Below, piece by piece: positions 1 to 9,427 of a stretch of DNA of 64,000 nucleotides (positions are counted from its first letter, which is position 1; each line of letters opens with the position of its first letter). A program made the position numbers and the translations under genes. The stretch spans positions 51,608 through 115,607 of the forward strand of contig JAPOVL010000038.1 of assembly GCA_026708115.1 (NCBI GenBank), given 5' to 3'. Origin of the DNA: Chloroflexota bacterium (GTDB lineage: Bacteria; Chloroflexota; Anaerolineae; Aggregatilineales; Phototrophicaceae). A model generated the notes under the pieces. That model was not told the DNA's origin, did no database searches, and worked only from the letters and a program-made list of their open reading frames with translations.

Positions 1-1683
1 GGCGGTATACTTGATTCTCTTGACGACGTAATGGAATCCGCCGATCTGGTCGTCTCTGCAAGGGTCGACTACGTCGATGCCCTCGGTGAAAATGCTGTAC
101 TGCACGTAGATCGATATTTCAAAGGAAGCGGCGGCGAATACCTAGCCGTAGTCGGTACGCGTCCAGCGTGGTTCGTTGGCGATTCATTACGAGATTATAC
201 GAATGGCTGCTACAACTTCGGGGCATATGGCTTTAAATTTCGCAAAGATTCAGTCGGCTACTTCGCCCTCCACGCAAGAACTGACGGAACGTACAGTTAC
301 TCCGAGACTTCGGTATGGATCCTGGGCGATGTGCATCCTGCTCGCAAACTCAAGGCGACTGACGGACTGATCGAAATTGATTCCTTCATTCCTGACGAGT
401 ACGAAATGGACTACCTCCAGCCAGCCGCAGAATTCGAGAAATTTCTTCTCCGGCAGAGTAATCGCAGCTATCCGTCGGCTCCGGAACCCAGCGCGTATCC
501 GCTAATGCGCTTTATCAACATCACAACAGAATCGCGAACGCGCTATCGCCTCAATCCGGATCGTTCGGTCACACAAATCGACCTGGATAAATCACCGGAA
601 GCGTCATCGAACGATGGCAGCCATGTCATGTTCCGTCTCGATCAAGACGAACTCGGCTTTCAGTATATAGAGCGAGTAAAGAAGCCGTTTCACTTTTGCG
701 CCTACAACCTGTGTCTGGGCAGCGCCGCAACTGGCGGCCGCACGCTCTCAACGGTCGACTATTCGACCTATGGGTATCTGGAGCCCATTAAGGGTCTGTA
801 CGCGAAATTCTCCCCGGACAGCAACTTTGTAGCAGTTCAAGAACGTGAACAGATAGTGGTCTACATGTTTAACAACTGGGTGGAAGAACAATACGGCTAC
901 GGCCAGCACATGACAATGACACGTGTCGCGGAACAGTCCTTTTGGCAAGAAACCGACGGCGATGAACGTCTGATGCAATGGAGCTCAGACAGCACCAGCA
1001 TTGCGTATCAAGATGATGCTGGAATCTGGCGCTGGAACATTTTCGAAGAGACTTATCCTCGTCTTGTCTTGCTGACAGACTCCGACAAGAGACTGATCGA
1101 TGTATCTAGAAGCGGACGTTATGTTCGCTATAGCAGTGGCGATACATGGTACTTGGTCAATGTCGAAAGCGAAGACGTTTATGAGCGCGCCATCGCCACA
1201 CCCGATGAGCGCAACATTATTACCATCATCTCAGGTTACGCGGACGATGTTCCAACCCAACGTCCGGAAAGAAATACCTACAGTGAGGACAGACGGCGCA
1301 TGTGCAACGCGCCGATTTCAGAATGTCCCGTCCACTTGGTATATCGTGAACATCTGATTGACTATTTCGAGTACAGACCAGGTTGGATCGGGCTTGTATC
1401 GCCACAATCCATATCGCTGCACCCGTGGTACCTTTCGAGCCAGCACTCGCATTTTCAAGCCTACGTCAGTTACGAGCAGCCAATTGTCGCTTTTGATTAC
1501 GACAACACTTATGGACGGCCTGCGGTCGCTGTTGGTGATTACATGATAGACCTGGGATACATTCCTGATCTTAGCATCAACTCGGCGAAGGAAGAACGCG
1601 CCGATTTCGTCGACCTCAGCGAGCGTCTTGACAGTCCCATTGCGGATCTGGAATGGGAACAGTCTGTCTTCGTCGACCGATGA
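1..1683 (+). CDS. WD40-like beta-propeller protein, 5'-truncated
   Basis: The reading frame is open to the left edge, so the N-terminus lies outside the window; an internal ATG at 31 is probably not the true start. The visible N-terminal part (ADLVVSARVDYVD..., then YFKGSGGEYLAVV) looks like a small beta domain found in secreted proteins. From about residue 240 onward there are propeller-like strands such as AKFSPDSNFVAVQ and MQWSSDSTSIAYQDDAGIWRWN, spaced as in WD40/TolB-like blades. No catalytic motif was recognised. It ends 12 bp before the convergent cupin gene. A secreted or periplasmic scaffold or sensor role is inferred only from the fold. Confidence 0.7.
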   Translation, partial: GGILDSLDDVMESADLVVSARVDYVDALGENAVLHVDRYFKGSGGEYLAVVGTRPAWFVGDSLRDYTNGCYNFGAYGFKFRKDSVGYFALHARTDGTYSYSETSVWILGDVHPARKLKATDGLIEIDSFIPDEYEMDYLQPAAEFEKFLLRQSNRSYPSAPEPSAYPLMRFINITTESRTRYRLNPDRSVTQIDLDKSPEASSNDGSHVMFRLDQDELGFQYIERVKKPFHFCAYNLCLGSAATGGRTLSTVDYSTYGYLEPIKGLYAKFSPDSNFVAVQEREQIVVYMFNNWVEEQYGYGQHMTMTRVAEQSFWQETDGDERLMQWSSDSTSIAYQDDAGIWRWNIFEETYPRLVLLTDSDKRLIDVSRSGRYVRYSSGDTWYLVNVESEDVYERAIATPDERNIITIISGYADDVPTQRPERNTYSEDRRRMCNAPISECPVHLVYREHLIDYFEYRPGWIGLVSPQSISLHPWYLSSQHSHFQAYVSYEQPIVAFDYDNTYGRPAVAVGDYMIDLGYIPDLSINSAKEERADFVDLSERLDSPIADLEWEQSVFVDR

Positions 1684-1695
1684 TAACGAGTGTGG

Positions 1696-2271
1696 TCAGC
1701 CATACTTGGGATTAGCGACCACGGTCGGCCGACCATCGCGCAAGACAACCAGCACTTGGAAGCCGTCGCGCTCGATCGTGCCATAATCATGCCCGGCCCG
1801 CGCTTCCCATACCGAGAAGAAAACAAAGTCCTCGTCGCCGATGTTGACCGTGCGATGCGCCCAGTAGGGCGGCACATAGGCTGCGCTGCCGGCGACCATT
1901 TCGATCTCGCTGGTCCGGCCGCTATCCGTTTGCAGCAGCAGATAGCCGCGCCCGGACAAGCCAAAATAGACCTCGCCTTGTTCGCGCCGCGCGTGATAGT
2001 GCCCTTTGGTCATGTGATACTCAGCGCCGATGCGCCCGGGCAGAATGCGCGTCGTGCAGTGCGGGATCTGCCCTTCTTCTTCCGGCAATTCGACGCCTTG
2101 CACTTCGTAGATCAGGCGGTCGCCTTCGTCGGACAAGATTCGCGCGGCTTCATCCCGGTCCGCGTACATAAGGCTCATGTCGCTTAGGTGGCGGCGCAAG
2201 GTCGCGCGCTTCGGCGACAGTACGCCCGTTGCAAAGTCAATTTCGGTCTTGAAAGGCTCGATCAAGTTCAT
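1696..2271 (-). CDS. Cupin-type glucose-6-phosphate isomerase
   Basis: This 191-aa single cupin matches the archaeal-type phosphoglucose isomerase family, which interconverts glucose 6-phosphate and fructose 6-phosphate using a bound metal. The expected ligands are visible: H91, H93 and E100 in GHYHARREQGEVYFG, and H139 in PPYWAH. The length is typical for the family. Its ATG overlaps the stop of the upstream dehydrogenase gene by 4 bp (ATGA at 2268-2271), so it is the last gene of a three-gene operon with the FGGY kinase. It sits in the same locus as the hexulose-phosphate synthase/isomerase pair, both of which handle fructose 6-phosphate. The family is fairly sure; the physiological substrate could be another hexose phosphate. 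Confidence 0.85.
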   Translation of the reverse strand: MNLIEPFKTEIDFATGVLSPKRATLRRHLSDMSLMYADRDEAARILSDEGDRLIYEVQGVELPEEEGQIPHCTTRILPGRIGAEYHMTKGHYHARREQGEVYFGLSGRGYLLLQTDSGRTSEIEMVAGSAAYVPPYWAHRTVNIGDEDFVFFSVWEARAGHDYGTIERDGFQVLVVLRDGRPTVVANPKYG

Positions 2272-3215
2272 ATTTTCTCCTGCCTATGGTGTGCCGGGCG
2301 ATGCGTCTCAGCAGCTTCAGCCAATTTTTTAAAGATCCTGTCGGTTACTTCTATCTCAAACACTTCGGCGATTGCCCCCGTCCAACCATGCAAGAAGTAA
2401 TTCCAACCGTCTTCAATCGTCAGATCCCGCTCTTCAGCTTGCGTCTTGGCTTGCCGCATGAACTGACGTTCACCGCGGTAATTCAACTCCCAAACCAAGC
2501 TGTTTTGCGGGAAGGGCGCCGCATCAGTGATCGGCGAACCCGGGCGGTCCTTACCCATGCCGGTGGCGTTGATCACAAGCGACGCTTCGGGCAAGCGGCG
2601 CATCAATGCGTCGTTCTCGGCGAAGTCGCTTTGCAAATAGTAGTCGAATCGAATCGCCGTATCCAGCTTGTCGTGGATGCGGCGAATGGCATCCAATCGC
2701 TCCGCAACGATGTCAACGAGCAGGAAGCGGCGCGGATGCGCGGCATTACGCGAGCGTTCGGCCATGCAGACGCTTATAGCGGTGGCGGCGCCCCCCGCCC
2801 CAAAGCACAGCACATCGCGCCGACCGTCTTCCCAGTGATCCGCAGGTACAAAGTGATCCAGGGCCAAACCGGAGGAGATCGTATCCTTGGCGAATCCATG
2901 CAGAAGACCGCCGACTTTTGCGATACAAGATACCTCATCGCAAATCCGGGCATGGGGATCGAGGAAGTCAAACATGTCGCGACAGGCCTGCAACAGGTCA
3001 ATTTTATGCGCTGTCACCAGAGCGCCTCGCACAGCAGGATCCTCCCGTATTTCATTGGCGATGCGTCGATAGCTGGCTGGCGGGGCGTTCAACGGGATAT
3101 CGCGTCCCAGGATTTTGGCGGTCAAGCCGAGGATCTTCGCCCATCGCGGGAAGATCATCATGATCGACGACTGCCCGGTGCTGACGCCGATAAATATGAA
3201 AGTCTCAATTGGCAT
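2268..3215 (-). CDS. Shikimate dehydrogenase family oxidoreductase
   Basis: This 315-aa protein has the shikimate/quinate dehydrogenase layout. The substrate-binding half includes GALVTAHKIDLL, aligning with the family's NVTxPxK motif and retaining the catalytic Lys. The NAD(P) half includes the dinucleotide loop CFGAGGAATAI and the conserved VINATGMG. The usual substrate Ser-x-Ser segment appears as STGQSS near the N-terminus. It lies 24 bp downstream of the FGGY kinase and overlaps the cupin isomerase start. That context suggests oxidation of a sugar or cyclitol in catabolism rather than aromatic amino-acid synthesis, and no other aro gene is present. The family call is firm; the substrate is unknown. 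Confidence 0.8.
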   Translation of the reverse strand: MPIETFIFIGVSTGQSSIMMIFPRWAKILGLTAKILGRDIPLNAPPASYRRIANEIREDPAVRGALVTAHKIDLLQACRDMFDFLDPHARICDEVSCIAKVGGLLHGFAKDTISSGLALDHFVPADHWEDGRRDVLCFGAGGAATAISVCMAERSRNAAHPRRFLLVDIVAERLDAIRRIHDKLDTAIRFDYYLQSDFAENDALMRRLPEASLVINATGMGKDRPGSPITDAAPFPQNSLVWELNYRGERQFMRQAKTQAEERDLTIEDGWNYFLHGWTGAIAEVFEIEVTDRIFKKLAEAAETHRPAHHRQEKI

Positions 3216-3239
3216 GGTTGTCGTGTTCTGCAGTTGGAT

Positions 3240-4766
3240 TCACAGCGCGGCGATCGCTTCATAGGCCGGCGCCAGAGCATCGTAAAGCTGGTTGAAGACC
3301 GGCAGCATCTTGTCGTAAGTCGCGCGCGCGCGCTGGTCAGGCGTGACTGTGGCGGCGATGTCATTCATGGTCTCGATCACGGAAAAATCCGGATACAAGC
3401 CGACGCCGACGCCGCCGACCAAGGCCGCCCCCATCGAGGTCGCCTCCTCCAATATCGCCAGCCGATGCACAGGCATGCCGTAGACATCCGCCATTATCTG
3501 ATTCCAGATGCGTCCGCTGGCCCCGCCGCCGATCAGCCGCATGGCCTCAATCTGTGTGCCCTGATCACGAAAGGCATCGAGGATAACGCGCAGGTTCATG
3601 GTTACGCCCTCCAAGACCGCGCGATACATATGCGCCCGCGTATGGCGGATCGTCAAACCAATAAAAGCGCCACGCGCATGGGGGTTCCAGCGCGGACTGC
3701 GTTCGCCCATCAGATATGGCAGGAAGAACAGTCCATCCGCGCCGGGCGCAACCTGCGCGACTTCCAAGTTGATTAGCTCGTAAGGGCTGATGCCCAGCCG
3801 CTCGGCAGTTTCCTTTTCGAAGAGCGAAAGCTGATCGCGCGTCCATTGATAGGATGCGCCGGCCGCTTGCATGGTGCCTGTTGGCATGACCATATCGGGG
3901 ATCACGTGCGCGAAGGTGAAGGTACGGTAATCGGGATCGTAGACCGGCCTTGCCGTCGAGATCGCGATCCAAGATGACGAGCCGACGTAATTGTAAGCCG
4001 AGCCTTCTTCAATGACACCGGCGCCGGCGGCCGCGCAAGCGCCATCGCCGCCACCGATGACGACCAGCGTTCCCGCAGCCACGCCGATGTCTTCAGCAAT
4101 TTCGGCGCGGACCTCGCCGACGACATCAATCGACCGCCGTAATTCCGGCAAGAGGGCGGCCGGCAGACCGACCGCGTCCAGTATCATCGCGGACCAGGCG
4201 CCACTGTTCAAATCGTAGAGATTCATGCTCGACGCATCCGATGGATCGGTCACGAATCTGCCCGTCAGCCGCGCGACGATGCAATCTTTGGCATGCACGA
4301 ACTTGTGCGTGGCTTGAAAAATGTCCGGCTGATGATCGCGAATCCAGAGTATCTTGGCCAGCGAGTATGATGAGCTGAGGCGATGGCCTGTGATTTGGTA
4401 AACGTCCTCGAAGGAAACCCGCTCGCCGATCCAACGTTCTTGATCGAGCGCGCGCTGATCGGCCCAGATGATGGCGTTGCGCAGCGGACGTGCCTCTTTG
4501 TCAAGCGGAACCGCGCCCATCATCTGCCCGCTAAACGTGATGCAGGCGATGTCGTTATTTCTGACGCCCGTCTCGCTCAAGAGGCGGCGCGTCGACAGGC
4601 AGACCGCGTCCCACCAATCTGCCGGGTTTTGTTCCGCCCAGCCGGTGTGGGCGTACTCGGTTTCATAAGCATGGAAGGAAGCGCCGACCAGTTTACCTTC
4701 ACGGTCGTAGAGCGTCGCTTTGTTGCCCGTCGTGCCGAGGTCGTGGGCGATGACATAGCTTGCCAT
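3240..4766 (-). CDS. FGGY-family carbohydrate kinase (xylulokinase-like)
   Basis: About 508 aa. The N-terminal phosphate loop is AHDLGTTGNKATLYD. The C-terminal FGGY half shows LIGGGASGRIWNQIMADV, followed by EEATSMGAALVGGVGVG, the ATP-binding region of xylulokinase-like FGGY kinases. The start at 4766 (MASYVIAHD) is preferred to an ATG 33 bp upstream because the conserved domain begins at once and a purine-rich GGGGGAACGG stretch precedes it. It is first in a kinase-dehydrogenase-isomerase operon facing an ABC sugar importer, so it probably phosphorylates an imported pentulose, hexulose or polyol. The exact sugar cannot be read from the sequence. Confidence 0.88.
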   Translation of the reverse strand: MASYVIAHDLGTTGNKATLYDREGKLVGASFHAYETEYAHTGWAEQNPADWWDAVCLSTRRLLSETGVRNNDIACITFSGQMMGAVPLDKEARPLRNAIIWADQRALDQERWIGERVSFEDVYQITGHRLSSSYSLAKILWIRDHQPDIFQATHKFVHAKDCIVARLTGRFVTDPSDASSMNLYDLNSGAWSAMILDAVGLPAALLPELRRSIDVVGEVRAEIAEDIGVAAGTLVVIGGGDGACAAAGAGVIEEGSAYNYVGSSSWIAISTARPVYDPDYRTFTFAHVIPDMVMPTGTMQAAGASYQWTRDQLSLFEKETAERLGISPYELINLEVAQVAPGADGLFFLPYLMGERSPRWNPHARGAFIGLTIRHTRAHMYRAVLEGVTMNLRVILDAFRDQGTQIEAMRLIGGGASGRIWNQIMADVYGMPVHRLAILEEATSMGAALVGGVGVGLYPDFSVIETMNDIAATVTPDQRARATYDKMLPVFNQLYDALAPAYEAIAAL

Positions 4767-5090
4767 AGGCGGCCGTTCCCCCGTTAAGAAATGGGACAAG
4801 CATACAGAATTCGGCGGCTGAATGCCAGAGCAACCGCGCCAGAATCTCCTCTTCCGCCGAGGACACCAGCGGACACTGAGGCTCGCGAGCCGCCCCTGAT
4901 TTTTGTTATGTCGTGCGGCATGTTACAAATATAGGTTTTTTGCCCGATTGCCTGGTAGCCGCATACAAGCAGGCTGTTAGATCGCTGCATTTCCAGATAG
5001 AATGCCTGCGGGAAGTTTCCCTCTGGCGGCGGATGCCGCCCGAATCTGTGGGTTCAGTGTTTTGTCCGATTATAGTGATGGAGTACAGCA
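4767..5090. promoter_or_regulatory. Divergent intergenic region between kinase operon and ABC importer
   Basis: This 324-bp gap separates the minus-strand kinase operon from the plus-strand importer operon and must carry promoters for both. It contains an AT-rich stretch (TGTTACAAATATAGG around 4922-4936). The SD-like TGATGGAG lies just before the ATG at 5091. I could not assign a convincing pair of -35/-10 boxes or a clear operator. Confidence 0.4.
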
Positions 5091-6560
5091 ATGCGTAAAC
5101 TTTCTCTACTGATATTGCTTGGTCTGCTGGCGGCGCTTATGACAGCAGGCGCGGGCGCGCAAGATTTCTCCGGGCAGACTGTTGTCGTGGTAACACAGAC
5201 GGGGTCGGCTATTGGTGGTCCGGTCCTGGACAAAGGGCCGATTTGGGAAGAGGCAACTGGCGGAAACATCGAGTTGCAGACTTTCGCATTTGGCGAGCTA
5301 TTCGAAAAGATTGTCACGGCTCTTTCGACGGGCTCGGGCGATTATGATGTGCTGATTTACGCCGCCGACTGGGCGGGGGACATCATGGCGCCGGGTTATG
5401 TGATGGAGATTCCGCAGGAAACGCTGGATGCCATCGAATCCGACGATGTGATTCCGCTCTATGCCGACCGCATTACGACTTGGGGCGGCGTGCCTTACGC
5501 CCTGCCCTACGATGGCGACGCGCACATGCTCTATTATCGCAAGGACCTGGTCGACAACGAAATGTACGCGGCAGACTTCGAGGCGGCCTATGGTTATGCC
5601 CTGGGCGAGCCGACCACCTGGACGCAGTACCGCGATATCGCCGAGTTCTTCAATGGCATGGAAGTGGATACCGCCGGCTCAATGGCGCCGATCTATGGCG
5701 CGCTGGAAGCGCAGCGCCGCAACGCGCAATCGTACTGGGTCTACCTGTCCCGCGCCGCGGGTTACGGCAAGGCGCCCGGCAACCCCTGCTTCTTCTTCAG
5801 CTGCGATGACATGACCCCGCAAGTCAACAACCCGGGCTGGGTGCGCGCGCTTGAAGAGTACATTGATATCCGCAGCGTCGGCGATCCGGAGATGATCAAT
5901 TACGATGTGGCCGATACACGCACCCTGATGGCGACCGGCACCGCCGTATTGAACCTCGACTGGGGCGATGTCGGCACGATCTCGGTTGACGAGAATGTCT
6001 CACTGGTCAAAGGCGCGGTTGGCTTTGGCGTACTGCCCGGTGGCGATTCCTACTGGGACTATGAAGCTGGCGAATGGGTGATGGAAGAGAATCCGGCGCC
6101 CTTTATCGCCTTCGGCGGTTGGATTATCTCCATCGCGTCGGACAGCGACGTCACCGAAGCGGCGCTCGACTTCGCTTCTTTCCTGGCCAGCAAGGACGTG
6201 GTAAACGAACTGGCGGTTACAGGCGGCACGGGCATCAATCCCAGCCGCTTCAGCCAATTGGCGGATACCGCGCCCTGGGTCGCGGCTGGCTTTGATGAAG
6301 ACAGCGCGGCCGATTACCTGGACGCGATTCAGAATACCATCAATCACCCGAACGCCGTGCTGGATATTCGCATCACTGGTTCGGCCGAGTACCTGTCGAC
6401 GCTGGACGCCGAGATAGCACGGGCGCTCGCGGGTGAGATCAGCGCGCAAGAGGCGCTGGATAACGTGGCTGAATTGTGGGATGCCATCACGGACCGTCTC
6501 GGACGCGACGCGCAAGCGCAGCAATACCGGGCAGCCGTCGGCTACATGGGCGATATGTAG
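5091..6560 (+). CDS. ABC sugar importer, extracellular solute-binding protein (family 1)
   Basis: A 489-aa exported binding protein. Residues 1-23 are a signal peptide (MRKLSLLILLGLLAALMTAG, cleaved near AGAQ). The mature part has family-1 features such as LSTGSGDYDVLIYAADW, VPYALPYDGDAHMLYYRKDL and a late FGGWIISIASDS segment. It lacks a lipobox Cys, so it may be anchored by an uncleaved signal or be free. TGATGGAG precedes the ATG at 5091. Two permease genes follow downstream on the same strand after a repeat-bearing gap. No ATPase gene is present, as is common for importers that share an MsmK/UgpC-type ATPase. The ligand is unknown; neighbouring kinases suggest a mono- or disaccharide. Confidence 0.9.
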   Translation: MRKLSLLILLGLLAALMTAGAGAQDFSGQTVVVVTQTGSAIGGPVLDKGPIWEEATGGNIELQTFAFGELFEKIVTALSTGSGDYDVLIYAADWAGDIMAPGYVMEIPQETLDAIESDDVIPLYADRITTWGGVPYALPYDGDAHMLYYRKDLVDNEMYAADFEAAYGYALGEPTTWTQYRDIAEFFNGMEVDTAGSMAPIYGALEAQRRNAQSYWVYLSRAAGYGKAPGNPCFFFSCDDMTPQVNNPGWVRALEEYIDIRSVGDPEMINYDVADTRTLMATGTAVLNLDWGDVGTISVDENVSLVKGAVGFGVLPGGDSYWDYEAGEWVMEENPAPFIAFGGWIISIASDSDVTEAALDFASFLASKDVVNELAVTGGTGINPSRFSQLADTAPWVAAGFDEDSAADYLDAIQNTINHPNAVLDIRITGSAEYLSTLDAEIARALAGEISAQEALDNVAELWDAITDRLGRDAQAQQYRAAVGYMGDM

Positions 6561-6570
6561 GCGCTTTTCA

Positions 6571-6612
6571 CCCCCACCCCAAACCACCCCTCCTCTATAA
6601 AGGAGGAGGGGC
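6571..6612. repeat. Dispersed C-rich palindromic repeat (family B), possible terminator
   Basis: A C-rich lead (CCCCCACCCC) is followed by a hairpin at 6587-6611 with arms CCCCTCCTC and GAGGAGGGG. It lies 10 bp after the binding-protein stop. Copies of the same layout occur at 16212, 24099, 26110 and inside the gene at 44910-46487. It could act as a transcript-processing or attenuating hairpin. Confidence 0.7.
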
Positions 6613-6639
6613 GGACCGTTTGGCAATCAAGCTGTAATT

Positions 6640-6668
6640 CGTGGGCGAGCCAAGGCTCGCCCCTACAG
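6640..6668. repeat. Dispersed palindromic repeat (family A)
   Basis: 9-bp arms GGGCGAGCC and GGCTCGCCC around a 2-nt loop, followed by CCTACAG. It matches in layout the copies at 26008-26035 and 63150-63175 (GTAGGGGCGA...TCGCCC). Confidence 0.7.
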
Positions 6669-6736
6669 ATTTCGCGGGGAAGGGACCGGGATTAGGAGTT
6701 CTGCCATAAATATCTTCCAAAGACTGTTGAACCTTG

Positions 6737-6949
6737 ATGGCGATGAAGAGTATTGAGGGTGTTGTCCGAGCGTTGGAAGAGATTAGCGGCAAAATTGGCA
6801 AAGAACCTTGGGATTTTGGCAGTGATGATACTGTCAAGGGTAAACTGGACGATGTGAACTATAAACTGGACGTTATAAATGTCAATCTAAATCACAAGAT
6901 TCGCTTACTTGAGTCTATCGAGACAGAACTCGGCAAATCCGCTAATTAG
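6737..6949 (+). CDS. Small hypothetical helical protein
   Basis: About 70 aa (ATG at 6737 or 6743). The sequence is predominantly helical with heptad-like hydrophobics ([29 protein letters not shown]). It is AT-richer than its neighbours. There is no strong ribosome-binding site and I recognise no family. It sits, with two dispersed palindromes, between the binding protein and permease genes of the importer, which suggests a later insertion into the operon. It could also be spurious. Confidence 0.4.
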   Translation: MAMKSIEGVVRALEEISGKIGKEPWDFGSDDTVKGKLDDVNYKLDVINVNLNHKIRLLESIETELGKSAN

Positions 6950-6963
6950 TAAGAAAACAAAGT

Positions 6964-7959
6964 GTGGCATCCAACGCGATTACCGGCAGCATAAGCACCG
7001 TGCGCGAAGACAGGCTCATGAAGCGGGTCTTCCTCAGCCCGGCTGTGGTCATCCTTTTTGCTTTGTCCGTTTTTCCGCTGATCTGGTCGCTCGGCATCAG
7101 TTTCACTGATATGCAGCGCGGGGGATCGACCATCGCCCGTCAAGCGGAAGCCGAGGGCATCACCGAAGGCGTGGGTTTTATGGGCATGGGCTTCGAGCTG
7201 ACCGGACGGAACTATCAGCGATTGATCGGCGATACGCGCCTGCATAGTACCGTTCGCAATACCGTGGTCTATGTCTTCTTCGGCGTGACCATTCAGTACG
7301 TACTTGGTATGGGCCTGGCGACCGTGCTTAACCAACCCTTCCGGGGACGCAACCTGGTGCGGGTGATCTTCCTGATGCCGATGATGATCACGCCGGTCGC
7401 GGCGGCCTATACCGGACGCATGTTCTTCGATTCCAACGCGCTGCGCTCGCCACTGGCGCATTTTCTGCGGCAACTCTCCAAGACATTGCAATTAGAGCAG
7501 ACTTTATCGGTTCCCTGGTTCACGGACATCGGCTGGGCGCCTGTCGCTATCTTGCTGATTGACGCCTGGCAATGGATTCCCTTCATGACTCTGATCCTGT
7601 TGGCGGGCATGCAATCCATCCCCGAGGATATCTATGAAGCCGCGCGCGTTGATGGCGCGAATGTCCTGCAAATCTTCTGGCGCATCACCTTGCCGATTCT
7701 ATTCCCGATATCAATGACGGTGATACTGATCCGCGGCTTGGAAATCTTCAAGATTATTGATGTGATTGTCGTGACCACCGGCGGCGGCCCAGGCTCGGCT
7801 ACCGAGTCATTGACCCTGTACATATTTGAGCAAGCGCTGAGCAACGGCAACTATGGCTATGCCAGCGCCATTGCCTATATCTTATTGATTCTCGTTATCA
7901 TCTTCGCTTCTGTTTTTCTGGCAGTCGGCCGGCGCTGGGCTGGCTCGTGGGAACGTTGA
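6964..7959 (+). CDS. ABC sugar importer permease (MalF/UgpA type)
   Basis: A 331-aa membrane protein with about six hydrophobic segments. The first is [23 protein letters not shown]. The EAA coupling motif is [24 protein letters not shown], residues about 219-242, which contacts the ATPase. A GTG at 6964 is the longest start. The ATG at 7018 (MKRVFLSP) is a good alternative because it places the first membrane helix a few residues in; neither has a strong ribosome-binding site. It pairs with the permease 10 bp downstream and the binding protein upstream. Confidence 0.9.
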   Translation: MASNAITGSISTVREDRLMKRVFLSPAVVILFALSVFPLIWSLGISFTDMQRGGSTIARQAEAEGITEGVGFMGMGFELTGRNYQRLIGDTRLHSTVRNTVVYVFFGVTIQYVLGMGLATVLNQPFRGRNLVRVIFLMPMMITPVAAAYTGRMFFDSNALRSPLAHFLRQLSKTLQLEQTLSVPWFTDIGWAPVAILLIDAWQWIPFMTLILLAGMQSIPEDIYEAARVDGANVLQIFWRITLPILFPISMTVILIRGLEIFKIIDVIVVTTGGGPGSATESLTLYIFEQALSNGNYGYASAIAYILLILVIIFASVFLAVGRRWAGSWER

Positions 7960-7969
7960 GCGTATTGTC

Positions 7970-8866
7970 ATGCCGAATCCAAAACGAAAGAGACTGCTGC
8001 CGCGCTCCAGCCGGCGCCCGCTATGGCAATCCGCGATGCTTTACCTCATCGTCATTGTCTGGTGCTTTATCGTTCTCTTCCCGTTTTACTGGCTGATAAC
8101 CACATCGCTTAAAAGACCGATCGATGTAAGCCGCGGTCCCAACTATATCCCTTATGTCGACTTTGATCCGATTCCCGATCACTGGCAGGAAATGTTCGGC
8201 AGCCAACGCGAGTCGACGTTTCGGCATTTCCGCAACAGTCTGATCGCCGCCGCCGGCAGTACCCTGCTGTCGGTGATCATCGGCGCGATGGCTGGATACG
8301 GTTTGTCGCGCTTCAGGTACTACTGGGGTCGCCTGGGCTGGGACAACGACAATATCGCCTTCTGGATTATCTCGCAGCGCTTCCTGCCGCCGGCGATTTT
8401 CATTGTGCCGTTCGTGCTGCTCTACAATCAGTTCGGCCTGATCGACAGCTACGCCGGCTTGATACTGGCTTACACCATGTTCAACATCCCCTTCGCCGTC
8501 TGGATCATGCGCGATTTTTTCAACGGCTTGCCAATCGACCTGGAAGAAAGCGCGCGAGTCGATGGCGCGACGCGCTGGCAAGCCTTCTATCGCATCGTCT
8601 TGCCTTTGAGCGCGCCCGGTCTGGTCGCGGTGGCGATTTTCTCCTTCATCTTCGCCTGGAACGAGTACCTTTTCGCCCTGATGCTGACCAACTTCAACGC
8701 CATCACCATGCCGGTTCTGATCGCCGGGCAGAACAATACCCGTGGCATCGAATGGTGGTTTATCAGCGCCTTAACACTGACGGCGGTGGCGCCGGTGATC
8801 GTCATCGGCTTGTTGTTGGAGCGCTTTATCACGCGCGGTCTCACGGCGGGCGCGATCAAAGGCTAG
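7970..8866 (+). CDS. ABC sugar importer permease (MalG/UgpE type)
   Basis: 298 aa with six hydrophobic segments. The first is [19 protein letters not shown], followed by TTSLKRP, typical of MalG-type inner-membrane proteins. The EAA motif is [22 protein letters not shown] at about residues 190-211. It starts 10 bp after the MalF-type gene and closes the importer operon. Its stop codon TAG directly abuts the stop of the convergent hexuloisomerase gene (TAGCTA at 8864-8869), leaving no room for a classical terminator. Confidence 0.9.
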   Translation: MPNPKRKRLLPRSSRRPLWQSAMLYLIVIVWCFIVLFPFYWLITTSLKRPIDVSRGPNYIPYVDFDPIPDHWQEMFGSQRESTFRHFRNSLIAAAGSTLLSVIIGAMAGYGLSRFRYYWGRLGWDNDNIAFWIISQRFLPPAIFIVPFVLLYNQFGLIDSYAGLILAYTMFNIPFAVWIMRDFFNGLPIDLEESARVDGATRWQAFYRIVLPLSAPGLVAVAIFSFIFAWNEYLFALMLTNFNAITMPVLIAGQNNTRGIEWWFISALTLTAVAPVIVIGLLLERFITRGLTAGAIKG

Positions 8867-9427
8867 CTATTCCAAATTGGCATGGCGGGCGTTCATGGCG
8901 CTTTCGTCCACCTGGAGCGCATGCTTCAGCCGGATGATAAGCAAGTCGCAGAGCAATCCCAGACAATGCTCGAAGAGCGATCCCATCACCAAGACCGAGT
9001 CTTCACCGCGATTGGCGCCGGCTTTGAAGTTGCTGGCGGGGATGTGGACCCGTGTCGTTGCGGCAGCGGCGATGGGCGACTCGAGATTGCCGGTGACGGT
9101 GGAGATCGATGCGCCAATCGCTTGGGCGGTGGCCACATGTCGCAGAAGCGATGCCGAATGCCCCGATGATGAACCGACGAGCAGAAGATCTGCTGCGGCG
9201 ATCGACGGCGTGGTGACATCGTCAACGACATAGACGGTCAATCCCAAGTGCATCAAGCGCATGGCGAAGGCTTTCATCTGCAAGCCAGTGCGTCCCTTGC
9301 CGGCGATGAAGATGCGATCGGCGCGTAGAATGGCCGTTTGCAAATGCGCAAGCTGGGCCGGGTCGACCTGGCGCAATGTACGTGACAGATCGGCAAGAAT
9401 GGCTTCGAAGAGCTCAGGCGTCTGCAT
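8867..9427 (-). CDS. hxlB: 6-phospho-3-hexuloisomerase (SIS domain)
   Basis: About 186 aa, a single SIS domain. It shows IFIAGKGRTGLQMKAFAMRL followed by LLVGSSSGHSASL, the phosphosugar-binding Ser motif of phospho-hexuloisomerases. The ATG at 9427 is chosen because GGAGCAAT precedes it; a longer frame to 9499 lies inside the upstream gene and lacks homology-like sequence. It overlaps the end of the hexulose-phosphate synthase gene by 14 bp, indicating translational coupling. It interconverts 3-hexulose 6-phosphate and fructose 6-phosphate. Its position beside hxlA makes this reading far more likely than a generic SIS sugar isomerase. Confidence 0.85.
   Translation of the reverse strand: MQTPELFEAILADLSRTLRQVDPAQLAHLQTAILRADRIFIAGKGRTGLQMKAFAMRLMHLGLTVYVVDDVTTPSIAAADLLLVGSSSGHSASLLRHVATAQAIGASISTVTGNLESPIAAAATTRVHIPASNFKAGANRGEDSVLVMGSLFEHCLGLLCDLLIIRLKHALQVDESAMNARHANLE

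Noticed and set aside
2286..3776. Long open frame (496 codons) on the plus strand
   Set aside because: It runs antisense to the well-supported dehydrogenase and FGGY kinase genes and has no recognisable domain; a GC-rich shadow frame.
4900..4940. Partial palindrome ATGTCGTGCGGCAT in the kinase/importer gap
   Set aside because: Imperfect, and not placed relative to any promoter boxes I could defend.
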